From assembly GCA_021160785.1 (NCBI GenBank), contig JAGHBX010000034.1:1-9633 (forward strand): a DNA stretch of 9,633 bases. Direction: 5' to 3'. Source of the stretch: Planctomycetota bacterium. GTDB taxonomy: Bacteria > Planctomycetota > Phycisphaerae > Sedimentisphaerales > Anaerohalosphaeraceae. Positions 1 through 6,258 of this stretch are shown here, in pieces. Made by a program: the position numbers and the translations under genes. Below the pieces are notes generated by a model that did no database searches, was not told the DNA's origin, and saw nothing but the letters and a program-made list of their open reading frames with translations. Position 1 is the first letter of the stretch; each line of letters opens with the position of its first letter.

Positions 1-163
1 CCTTAAGCGTCAACGGCCTGCTCTCACGAACCAACGTCATGTCCGCAGAGTTATAGATCGTCAACTGAACCGTATCACGGGAAGGCAGCGTCGACAGATC
101 GACCTTTGCGATAGCAGCCGACATGGTTGAAGTAAGTATGAGCAACACAACACACTTTCTCAT
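1..163 (-). CDS. Secreted DUF4139-like protein, N-terminal part (cut by window edge)
   Basis: Only the first 54 codons are in the window. The start ATG (161-163) overlaps the stop of the upstream anti-sigma gene in an ATGA junction. A strong ribosome binding site, GAGGAGG, lies at 174-180. The product begins with a short basic start, a hydrophobic stretch and an Ala-rich cleavage region (about residues 1-19), so it is probably exported. After that, residues 31-54 closely repeat residues 167-190 of the upstream anti-sigma protein (shared VQLTIYNSAD, then TLVRE). This module resembles the start of the DUF4139 (mucoidy inhibitor A-like) family. The gene therefore looks like a secreted paralogue of the extracytoplasmic part of the anti-sigma factor, co-translated with it. 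Its molecular function is unknown. Confidence 0.8.
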   Translation of the reverse strand, partial: MRKCVVLLILTSTMSAAIAKVDLSTLPSRDTVQLTIYNSADMTLVRESRPLTLK

Positions 164-1932
164 TTCCGCCAATCCTCCTCTCTCGTGCCGTGATACGTCC
201 GCAGCACATATTGAAATTCCTTCTTCGTATGCGGATCGAGCCCAAGAGTGTACTTCACCGTGTCAAGGTCGTCCTTTTCGTACTTGCCGCAGTCGCCGGA
301 ATTATCCAGGTCCCAGTATGGTGTGCCGAAATTGCGATAGACCTCAACCTTCACCGCAATATCCCGCGTGTTTTTGACCGTGATCTTCCATGTGCGAATC
401 TCATCCCAGCCGGCGATGTTATTGCTGCCGTTGTATTTGTAATTCGCCGTCTCAAACGCCATCAGCACGCATGCGACCTTCACCTGCCTGGCCGCACCGA
501 GTTTCAACTCGACGTCCTCATCCACCGGGATATACTTGATATCGGCGCCGCCCACATAGGACAGCAGCCCGTCGTCATCGGCGTGTCGATACACCTTGAC
601 GCTGCCGTTGGGCGGGGGGGTCTCGCCCAGCTCATGATCTTCATCGTTGGCAAACGAAAGAAATCGTATCGGCGCCCGCCCCCAGCGCTGCTCGTCATAC
701 TTATACAGGCTCTCGACAGGTATATCGTCTGCGTCAAACGAAGGCAGCCGCTTGCCCCACGTATTCGGTATCGTCTCGGTCCCCTCAATCGTATAGAGGA
801 AGTATTCGCTGAGCCCCTCCTTCTTGATTTCCTTTGGCCTGCCACCGAGACTATAAAGCGAGGTTTCCCCGTTAAATTCCGTTGATGTTATGGCATCGGT
901 CTCATCGATCGCGAAGCCAGCGTAGTGACGACCATGTTCGACACCCAGACCTTTGACAAGCCCGGGGCGATCATACGGATACTGTCGTTTGGCTAATGCG
1001 GCGATCTGGTCGAGTTGATGCACCTTGCCCACGATAAGCCGCGTCTGGGCATCCTCATAATCTTCACCGCTGCCGTTATCCACCCGCACATAGCCCGACA
1101 ACTGCATCATCTTCTCATCCGCCGATAGCGTGCCCATATAGAACGCCCGCCAGTGCAAACCGCTGGTCAGATAAGTGATCTCAAACGGAACCAGCCCCTC
1201 CACCTCCGACCGGATCAGCCACCGCCCGATATCCTTGAGCCGCGCAGGGTACACCAACTGCTGGATATCGATCTTGTCGGTGTTTTTCAGCGGTTCCAGG
1301 TTAAGCGAGGTCGGATCGATCAGCGTATTGGCCCACATAAACTGCAGCCAGTTCCACCCCTTCTTCATCGTCAGATTCCGCCGCTCGCGAACCAACGTCA
1401 GATCGGCGGAGTTATAGATCGTAAGCTGCACCTTCTCCCGCCGCGGCAGCACCACCAACTCAATTGCACTGGCCGGGGCAAACGGCGCTTTCTCCTGCCC
1501 GTCTGCACTAAACTTCCCACCACCCAACATCACCTTCGCCGGCTCGGCCAGGTGCCTGACACCGCCCGGGTCGTTTTCTTTTACAATCTCCCCGCCGGGA
1601 TCCTTCGGTCCGCCCGGATTGGCGAGCATAAACAAAGACACTCCCACAACCAGCACCGCCGCCGCCGCCATCCACGCCGGCTTGCCAAATGGGATTACAC
1701 GCACAGGTCGCGCCGTTTTTGCTTCCTCCACAACCCGCGAAATCAAATCCCCGCTGATCGCTATTTCCCCGCCCAACACATCCAACGCCTTGAACTTCGC
1801 CTGCAGCCGCTCCAATTCCATCCTGCACGACTCACATTGGGTCAGGTGCTCTGCCGTATCACGAGCCTCCTGTCCCTCGGCGAGATCGAAAGCATGCCTG
1901 ATCAGCATATCTTCTGTAAGATGGGCGCTCAT
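160..1932 (-). CDS. Transmembrane zinc-finger anti-sigma factor with DUF4139-like extracytoplasmic domain
   Basis: This 590-aa protein probably binds the ECF sigma factor encoded just upstream. Its N-terminus has the zinc-associated anti-sigma motif H-x3-C-x2-C at H29, C33 and C36, inside a small helical cytoplasmic domain (about 1-75). One membrane segment follows at about 85-104. A Gly/Pro-rich linker (about 105-150) leads to a large C-terminal region. Residues 165-290 resemble DUF4139 proteins: the TIYNSADLTLVRERR-type opening strand, then a W-x-A-x-Y-x-G-like segment (GLHWRAFYMG, about 258-267), then a DNGSGEDYEDAQTRL-like segment. Most of the protein should lie outside the cytoplasm and could sense an envelope signal. 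Start and stop are both in ATGA overlaps with the neighbouring genes. Anti-sigma factors are usually 150-300 aa, so the sensor part is unusually large. The DUF4139 assignment rests on remembered family patterns. Confidence 0.85.
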   Translation of the reverse strand: MSAHLTEDMLIRHAFDLAEGQEARDTAEHLTQCESCRMELERLQAKFKALDVLGGEIAISGDLISRVVEEAKTARPVRVIPFGKPAWMAAAAVLVVGVSLFMLANPGGPKDPGGEIVKENDPGGVRHLAEPAKVMLGGGKFSADGQEKAPFAPASAIELVVLPRREKVQLTIYNSADLTLVRERRNLTMKKGWNWLQFMWANTLIDPTSLNLEPLKNTDKIDIQQLVYPARLKDIGRWLIRSEVEGLVPFEITYLTSGLHWRAFYMGTLSADEKMMQLSGYVRVDNGSGEDYEDAQTRLIVGKVHQLDQIAALAKRQYPYDRPGLVKGLGVEHGRHYAGFAIDETDAITSTEFNGETSLYSLGGRPKEIKKEGLSEYFLYTIEGTETIPNTWGKRLPSFDADDIPVESLYKYDEQRWGRAPIRFLSFANDEDHELGETPPPNGSVKVYRHADDDGLLSYVGGADIKYIPVDEDVELKLGAARQVKVACVLMAFETANYKYNGSNNIAGWDEIRTWKITVKNTRDIAVKVEVYRNFGTPYWDLDNSGDCGKYEKDDLDTVKYTLGLDPHTKKEFQYVLRTYHGTREEDWRK

Positions 1933-2519
1933 AGAACACCTCCCGGCGCGTCCGGCAACAACCTCGCCAGACGCTTCATCGCCCTGAACATGTGCGTCTT
2001 GACCGCCCCTGTGCTGCAGCCCATTATATTAGCGATTTGAGAATAATTCATTTGTTGGTAATATGCCAAAACCAGTGTCGTCTTTTGTCTCTCCGGAAGC
2101 CCGTCGACCGCCGACCGAACACATGCTCTTAATTCGTCTGTCTCCATCGTTCGCCCCGGATCGCTTGATTCGTCTGTCAGGACAACTGTACCCAGCTCCT
2201 GACAACCGCCGTTCTTACATTCGCTCATCTGATTCAGCGACACTTCCTTGTACCTGCTCCGCTTTCGCCAGTCGTTAATCGCCGCATTCCTGGCGATCCG
2301 ATATAGCCATCCCTTGAAATTATCGCCCTTCAAGGTGTGGGCCTTTTCATGGACACGCCCAAACGTCTCCTGAAATAAATCCTCCGCCCGACTCCGATCC
2401 GACGTCATCCGGCACAGATACCCCAACAAACCGCCCCCGTGTCGGCGCACCAACTCGGCGAACGCCGCCTTATCGCCCCGGCAATGGGCGTCAATCAGGC
2501 TTTTATCGGTACTGTCCAT
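1929..2519 (-). CDS. ECF-family RNA polymerase sigma factor
   Basis: This 196-aa protein has the two-domain layout of an ECF sigma-70 factor. Sigma region 2 spans about residues 8-88, with the AEDLFQETF core-binding segment and the WLYRIARNAAINDWRKR stretch of the promoter-recognising helices. Region 4 spans about 137-185, with LPERQK and a helix-turn-helix (YSQIANIMGCSTGAVKTHMFRA, about 159-180). Region 3 is absent, as expected for this class. The linker holds a Cys pair (C101, C106) that is not a family hallmark. I chose the ATG at 2517-2519. It is preceded directly by an in-frame TTG, and an AGGTG ribosome binding site lies 10 bases upstream at 2530-2534. The stop overlaps the anti-sigma start (ATGA), so the two are almost certainly a cognate, translationally coupled pair. 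Confidence 0.93.
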   Translation of the reverse strand: MDSTDKSLIDAHCRGDKAAFAELVRRHGGGLLGYLCRMTSDRSRAEDLFQETFGRVHEKAHTLKGDNFKGWLYRIARNAAINDWRKRSRYKEVSLNQMSECKNGGCQELGTVVLTDESSDPGRTMETDELRACVRSAVDGLPERQKTTLVLAYYQQMNYSQIANIMGCSTGAVKTHMFRAMKRLARLLPDAPGGVL

Positions 2520-2545
2520 CAAAGCTTTTCACCTGTCTCTCAGTA

Positions 2546-2576
2546 TTCGACAATTATACACCCCCTCCGGTTGACA
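2546..2576 (-). promoter_or_regulatory. Possible ECF-type promoter overlapping a TATAAT box, upstream of the sigma operon
   Basis: Read on the minus strand, TGTCAACC (2569-2576) is followed after 16 bases by TGTCGAA (2546-2552). This matches the general ECF layout, an AAC-containing -35 and a GTC-containing -10 about 16 bases apart, and would suit autoregulation. A perfect TATAAT (2553-2558) lies in the spacer, but it has no good -35 at 16-18 bases; the nearest TTGTCA is only 13 bases away. The sigma ATG lies 26 bases beyond. The rest of the gap, up to about 2746, shows nothing else I can name. Confidence 0.35.
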
Positions 2577-2746
2577 AAAAAATGTAAATTCTTTGTGAAA
2601 TCATTACCGGACCAACCGCACAGAAAAAGTACCGAAACGCTGCCGCACTCGATCATAATGCAAAACGTTGGCTTGGTTTTTGAGGGTTGGCGGTTAGCTA
2701 AGGGCTAAGAGGTGTTCTTTGGGCGCAGATGTCTCATTTCAATCGA

Positions 2747-2812
2747 TTATGGATTGATGGAGAAGCCTTCAATGAGATCCCGCTCGGCAGCATCAAGGAT
2801 CTGAATTCTCAT
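2747..2812 (-). pseudogene. Remnant of a RelE/ParE-type toxin (21 codons, then stop)
   Basis: The frame starts with ATG at 2810-2812, overlapping the antitoxin stop in an ATGA junction, the usual layout of an antitoxin-toxin pair. It encodes MRIQILDAAERDLIEGF, which looks like the first strand and helix of a RelE/ParE-superfamily toxin, then SINP and a TAA stop. Intact members are about 90-100 aa. The following bases do not continue a recognisable toxin in the other minus-strand frames I read. About three quarters of the protein, including the usual C-terminal catalytic or binding residues, is missing, so it should not be toxic. Confidence 0.6.
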
Positions 2813-3027
2813 TGGGTTGCGTCCCGGATTCGTCCTTTGGCTTCACTTAGATCAGAAAAAGACGACTTGTTACCAGAAATCTGTTTTTCTCTCTCAGAAA
2901 GAACTGTGCCATGCCAGGGGATTGTCGGTATATTCTTAGTGTGCTTACAAAGGTCTTCCCACAATAACTCAATGGCCGCCAACTTCTCAGAAGTCGTCAT
3001 TTTGTCAAGAGGCAGGCTGATTCCCAT
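2809..3027 (-). CDS. Addiction-module antitoxin component (Unstab_antitox / TIGR02574 type)
   Basis: This 72-aa acidic-helical protein has the typical signature of the putative addiction module antitoxin family. That signature is a near-N-terminal helix reading MTTSEKLAAIELLWEDL (residues 10-26), followed by a short segment with PIPWHG-like spacing (TIPWHGTVLSERE). Family members are 65-80 aa, so it appears complete. The start ATG (3025-3027) has a good ribosome binding site, AAGGAAG (3035-3041), seven bases upstream. These proteins normally neutralise a RelE/ParE-type toxin encoded directly downstream. Here only a 21-codon stub of that partner remains. The gene also follows another small gene on the same strand and has its own promoter at 3070-3098. 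Confidence 0.82.
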   Translation of the reverse strand: MGISLPLDKMTTSEKLAAIELLWEDLCKHTKNIPTIPWHGTVLSEREKQISGNKSSFSDLSEAKGRIRDATQ

Positions 3028-3069
3028 TTGTCATCTTCCTTTCAAACAGCTTGCGGTTAACTGCTCGTA

Positions 3070-3098
3070 ATTATAGAGGATACTGTTGTCTAATTCAA
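3070..3098 (-). promoter_or_regulatory. Sigma-70-type promoter of the antitoxin gene
   Basis: On the minus strand TTGAAT (3093-3098) and TATAAT (3070-3075) are separated by exactly 17 bases. Transcription would start near 3063, about 36 bases before the antitoxin ATG. The -35 box contains the TGA stop of the upstream 62-aa gene. Confidence 0.6.
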
Positions 3099-3283
3099 GT
3101 AGATTTTCGACGTCCATTTCGCTTCAATAATAATGCCATTTCGCGACTTTTCTGCAACATCATTTGAAACCGCTGTTGAGTAGTCAAAGACGCCAGGTAA
3201 TCCAACTCGAAGTCGATTTCCTGACGCTCATCGTGCTTGTCCAGCTTCAAAACCGTCTTATTGCCTGTCAGTCTGTTAGCCAT
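3095..3283 (-). CDS. Small hypothetical protein, possibly antitoxin-like
   Basis: The 62-aa product is highly charged and apparently helical, with no signal peptide or membrane segment. Its features are an N-terminal NKTVLKLDKHDERQEIDFEL strand-helix stretch, then LTTQQRFQMMLQKSREMALLL and a basic tail (KRNGRRKST). I recall similar short proteins ending in a longer basic tail beside nucleotidyltransferase-type toxin genes, but I cannot confirm that here and no such gene is present. No ribosome binding site precedes the ATG at 3281-3283. Instead a strong promoter lies directly in front of it, implying a leaderless mRNA. The neighbouring antitoxin gene, 67 bases downstream on the same strand, supports a toxin-antitoxin-like context. 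The function is unknown. Confidence 0.65.
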   Translation of the reverse strand: MANRLTGNKTVLKLDKHDERQEIDFELDYLASLTTQQRFQMMLQKSREMALLLKRNGRRKST

Positions 3284-3289
3284 AACAGT

Positions 3290-3318
3290 ATTCTATGAGC
3301 CCGGCCCCGGTCTGTCAA
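3290..3318 (-). promoter_or_regulatory. Strong promoter giving a probable leaderless transcript
   Basis: On the minus strand a perfect TTGACA (3313-3318) and TAGAAT (3290-3295) are 17 bases apart. Only six bases (ACTGTT) lie between the -10 box and the ATG at 3283, so transcription should begin at or next to the start codon. The absence of a Shine-Dalgarno sequence agrees with this. Confidence 0.65.
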
Positions 3319-3434
3319 GGGGCAGTCGCCACCCGAAATGCAGAATTATTACTGTTGGAACTCATAACCATCAACCAACACGCCGTGGCGGTCGGAACAA
3401 AATACGAGAATTTTATGGCACTGTTGGGCCAGTT

Positions 3435-3443
3435 TGATAAAAT
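3435..3443 (+). promoter_or_regulatory. Candidate extended -10 promoter of the sialidase operon
   Basis: TGA followed by TAAAAT (3438-3443) matches the extended -10 pattern TGnTATAAT at all but one position. Transcription would start near 3450, about 32 bases before the sialidase ATG. The region 17 bases upstream (ATGGCA) is a poor -35, so the call is tentative. Confidence 0.3.
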
Positions 3444-3456
3444 GTCGTAATTCAAA

Positions 3457-3470
3457 ACTTATAACTTATA
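3457..3470 (+). repeat. Tandem 7-bp repeat (ACTTATA x2) before the sialidase gene
   Basis: ACTTATA occurs twice in tandem just upstream of the AGAGGA ribosome binding site (3471-3476). With the following A, it gives two TTATAA palindromes seven bases apart, inside the predicted 5' untranslated region. It may be chance AT-rich sequence or a small operator. Confidence 0.35.
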
Positions 3471-3481
3471 AGAGGATTGCA

Positions 3482-5719
3482 ATGATGAACAGAAAGAGAT
3501 TGGTGCAGGTCTTTTCCATTGGTTGTATTTTGCTGTGCTCGGCTGCAATTCATGCACGCCCTTTGTCCCCTGAACGCCTCGCACAGGAACAGAAGTCGGT
3601 CATGCCCGAATACTACACAATTCCCGTGATCGATATTTCCAAAGAAACGAATCGGCAGGTGGTCGTCGACAGGGAAGCCGGCCAGTATCTTGGCCATCCG
3701 ACGACGGTGCTGCTGGAAGACGGCAAGACAATGATCATAGTCTACCCCAAAGGCCACGGCCGGGGCGCTATCGTTATGAAGAGGAGCACCGATGCGGGTC
3801 TGACATGGTCAAAGCGCCTGCCGACACCGGCAAGCTGGGCAACGTCAAAGGAGGTCCCAACCATCCACCGTGTTATCGACAAGAAGGGCAAGAAGCGTTT
3901 GATCATGTTTTCGGGGCTTTATCCGATCCGCATGGCGGTTTCCGAAGACGACGGCAAGACGTGGTCCGAGCTTGAGCCGATCGGCGATTTCGGCGGCATC
4001 GTTGCGATGGCCTCCGTAGTGAGGCTCGCCGGCGGCGACTACATGGCGCTGTTCCACGACGACGGACGATTCCTTAAGGGGAAGGGCGTCAGGACGAAAT
4101 TTCAGGTATTCAAGACAATCTCAAAAGACGGCGGCCTGACCTGGTCCGATCCGGTGGTCATCGCCGAGCATCCCCAGGCACATCTCTGCGAGCCGGGTGT
4201 GGTTCGCTCGCCCGACGGCAAACAATTAGCCATGCTCCTCCGCGAGAACAGCCGCAAGTTCAATTCGTTTGTCTGCTTCAGCAACGACGAAGGCAGGACA
4301 TGGTCCAGACCGAGAGAACTTCCGGCAAGCCTCACCGGGGACCGCCATACCGGCAGGTATGCCCCCGATGGCAGGCTGTTCATCGCATTTCGCGACACTA
4401 CGCGCCAAAGCGCAACGAAGGGCGACTGGGTCGGCTGGGTCGGCACGTATGACGACATCGTTAATAACGCCCAAGGCCAGTACCGCGTCCGGCTCATGGA
4501 TAACCATAGCGGCGGGGATTGCGCTTATCCGGGGCTTGAACTCTTAAGCGACGGAACATTTGTAACGACCACATACGGGCACTGGACTCAAGGGCAGCAG
4601 CCCTACATTGTCAGCGTCCGTTTCAAACTCGAGGAAATCGACGCGTTGGCAAACGCGCCGCAGAAGACAAAGCTCTTCGTCAGCGGCGCCGATGGATATA
4701 ATACCTATCGCATCCCCTCGCTTATCGTAACGCAGAAAGGAACACTTCTTGCATTTTGCGAGGGTCGCAAAGGCGGTCGGAGCGACAGCGGCAATATCGA
4801 CATGATGCTCAAGCGTTCCGAAGACGGCGGTGCGACATGGTCCGATCAGCAAATTGTCTGGGATGACGGCGCCAATACGTGCGGCAATCCATGTCCGGTT
4901 GTGGACCGGACGACCGGTACGATATGGCTTCTGATGACCTGGAACCGCGGCGACGACCGAGAGTCGGCTATCATCGATTTGAAGAGCAAGGATACCCGCC
5001 GCGTTTTCGTAACATCGTCAACCGACGACGGCAAGACCTGGGCACAGCCAAAAGAAATCACCGCCGACACCAAGAAGCCCGACTGGACCTGGTACGCCAC
5101 AGGACCCTGCCCCGGGATCCAGCTTGAGAAAGGTCCGCACAAGGGCAGGCTGCTGATCCCGTGCGACCACATCGAAGCCAAAACAAGAAAATATTATTCG
5201 CACGTCATCTATTCCGACGACCACGGAAAGAAATGGAAGTTAGGCGGTTCGACACCCACCGACCAGGTCAACGAATGCCAGGTTGTCGAACTTGCGGACG
5301 GCAGGCTGATGCTCAACATGCGAAACTACTACCGTGCCAAAAAGAACCGTGCCGTGTCGACGAGTTCCGACGGCGGGATGACATGGTCGAAGATTTACCG
5401 GGACGGCGCTCTGCCCGAGCCGCGCTGTCAGGCAAGTTTCATCCGATACAGCCTCGCATCCGATGACTCAAAAAACCGCCTGCTGTTTTCCAACCCCGCC
5501 CATACCGACAGCAGGGTCAATATGACCGTCAAACTCAGCTGCGACGAAGGCAGGACCTGGCCCGTCGCAAAGACACTCCATGCGGGCCCTGCCGCCTACT
5601 CATGTCTGGCCGTCTTAGGCGACGGCCGAATCGCATGCCTCTACGAAGCAGGCCAAAACAGCCCATACGAAACCATCATATTTGGAAGATTCTCCCTGCG
5701 ATGGCTGAGTACGAAGTAA
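3482..5719 (+). CDS. Secreted tandem-domain exo-alpha-sialidase (GH33-like)
   Basis: The 745-aa product has an N-terminal signal peptide (about 1-26) and two BNR/sialidase beta-propeller domains. The C-terminal domain (about 396-745) looks catalytically complete by comparison with known sialidases. It has the arginine triad R410 (YRIP), R614 (NMRN) and R678, acid/base candidate D435, glutamate E598 (NECQVVEL), nucleophile Y706 (AAYSCL) and E722 (LYE). It carries five Asp boxes, including SEDGGATW and SSDGGMTW. The N-terminal domain (about 65-385) has four Asp boxes and aligns with E237, R254 and Y349. It lacks the first arginine (GHPT replaces YRIP) and the acid Asp, so it may bind or cleave a different glycan. 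The ATG at 3482 (or 3485) follows AGAGGA at 3471-3476; an in-frame TTG at 3434 would spoil the signal peptide. It should release terminal sialic acids outside the cytoplasmic membrane and is the first gene of the plus-strand cluster. Confidence 0.88.
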   Translation: MMNRKRLVQVFSIGCILLCSAAIHARPLSPERLAQEQKSVMPEYYTIPVIDISKETNRQVVVDREAGQYLGHPTTVLLEDGKTMIIVYPKGHGRGAIVMKRSTDAGLTWSKRLPTPASWATSKEVPTIHRVIDKKGKKRLIMFSGLYPIRMAVSEDDGKTWSELEPIGDFGGIVAMASVVRLAGGDYMALFHDDGRFLKGKGVRTKFQVFKTISKDGGLTWSDPVVIAEHPQAHLCEPGVVRSPDGKQLAMLLRENSRKFNSFVCFSNDEGRTWSRPRELPASLTGDRHTGRYAPDGRLFIAFRDTTRQSATKGDWVGWVGTYDDIVNNAQGQYRVRLMDNHSGGDCAYPGLELLSDGTFVTTTYGHWTQGQQPYIVSVRFKLEEIDALANAPQKTKLFVSGADGYNTYRIPSLIVTQKGTLLAFCEGRKGGRSDSGNIDMMLKRSEDGGATWSDQQIVWDDGANTCGNPCPVVDRTTGTIWLLMTWNRGDDRESAIIDLKSKDTRRVFVTSSTDDGKTWAQPKEITADTKKPDWTWYATGPCPGIQLEKGPHKGRLLIPCDHIEAKTRKYYSHVIYSDDHGKKWKLGGSTPTDQVNECQVVELADGRLMLNMRNYYRAKKNRAVSTSSDGGMTWSKIYRDGALPEPRCQASFIRYSLASDDSKNRLLFSNPAHTDSRVNMTVKLSCDEGRTWPVAKTLHAGPAAYSCLAVLGDGRIACLYEAGQNSPYETIIFGRFSLRWLSTK

Positions 5720-5753
5720 TGAAGCTTGCCGGTTACAATTGAAAAATAGAAAC

Positions 5754-5759
5754 AAGGAG
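5754..5759 (+). promoter_or_regulatory. Ribosome binding site of the truncated aldolase gene
   Basis: AAGGAG lies four bases before the ATG at 5764. It shows that the shortened reading frame has its own plausible start, although a normal family member would need about 150 more residues in front. Confidence 0.6.
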
Positions 5760-5763
5760 AAGT

Positions 5764-6231
5764 ATGAAGCGATTGGAAGGGATCGTCGGAGTTAAGGACA
5801 GCGGCGGAGATATGGTATACTTTGAAAATCTCGTAAAACTTCGCAAGTACCGGCCGGACTGGACATTTTTCGCAGGACCCGAGCACCTTCTGGTCCAAGC
5901 GGTCAGGCTCGGCGGCAACGGGGGTGTCAACGGTGGGGCGAATGTGTTTCCGCGGCTTTTCGTTGAGACGTATAAGGCGGCCGCTGCCGGAAATGAATCA
6001 CGCCTAAACGCTCTGCAGGAACAGATCGAATACTTCCAGAACATTTACGCCATCGGCAAGTATGCTTCGCGATTTATTAAAGGGACCAAATGCGCTCTTT
6101 CGGTTCTGGGGATATGCGATGATTTCATGGGCGAACCTTTTCATCGTTTCCGAAGCCCGGAACGTAAGCGGGTAATTGAAATCATGGAAAAATCTATCGC
6201 CCAAATCAATCGGCTCCTCGAAGAAGGTTGA
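5764..6231 (+). CDS. C-terminal half of a dihydrodipicolinate synthase/N-acetylneuraminate lyase family aldolase
   Basis: The 155-aa product matches the second half of the DapA/NanA (class I aldolase, TIM-barrel) family. GIVGVKDSGGD at residues 6-16 contains the Schiff-base lysine (K11). It is followed by the FAGPEHLL segment, the GGVNGGANVFP loop and the C-terminal helices. Full members are about 290-310 aa with the lysine near residue 160, so the first 150 or so residues are missing, including the catalytic Tyr and the GxTGE-type loop. Only 44 bases separate it from the sialidase stop, so the missing part is not nearby. The frame is open and has a good ribosome binding site, so it may still be made, but a half barrel is unlikely to be an active aldolase. 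Next to a sialidase and a NanM-like mutarotase, the ancestral enzyme may have cleaved N-acetylneuraminate to ManNAc and pyruvate. That substrate is inferred from context only. Confidence 0.82.
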   Translation: MKRLEGIVGVKDSGGDMVYFENLVKLRKYRPDWTFFAGPEHLLVQAVRLGGNGGVNGGANVFPRLFVETYKAAAAGNESRLNALQEQIEYFQNIYAIGKYASRFIKGTKCALSVLGICDDFMGEPFHRFRSPERKRVIEIMEKSIAQINRLLEEG

Positions 6232-6258
6232 CGCCGAGTCGGATTATTAGAAGAGGAA

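Noticed and set aside
190..885. 231-codon plus-strand open frame
   Set aside because: It lies entirely opposite the anti-sigma gene, has no recognisable domain, and arises from the GC-rich codon pattern of the real gene.
1153..2040. 295-codon plus-strand open frame
   Set aside because: It is antisense to the anti-sigma and sigma genes. Its His/Pro/Arg-rich translation is typical of a shadow frame.
2571..2576. Perfect TTGACA on the plus strand
   Set aside because: No acceptable -10 box follows at 16-18 bases and no plus-strand gene starts downstream before 3482.
2690..2710. Small hairpin TTAGC-loop-GCTAA as a terminator
   Set aside because: The stem is only five AT-rich pairs and no U-tract follows on either strand.
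3434..3481. Upstream TTG start for the sialidase
   Set aside because: It would add 16 polar residues before a good signal peptide and has no ribosome binding site, while the ATG at 3482 has AGAGGA correctly placed.
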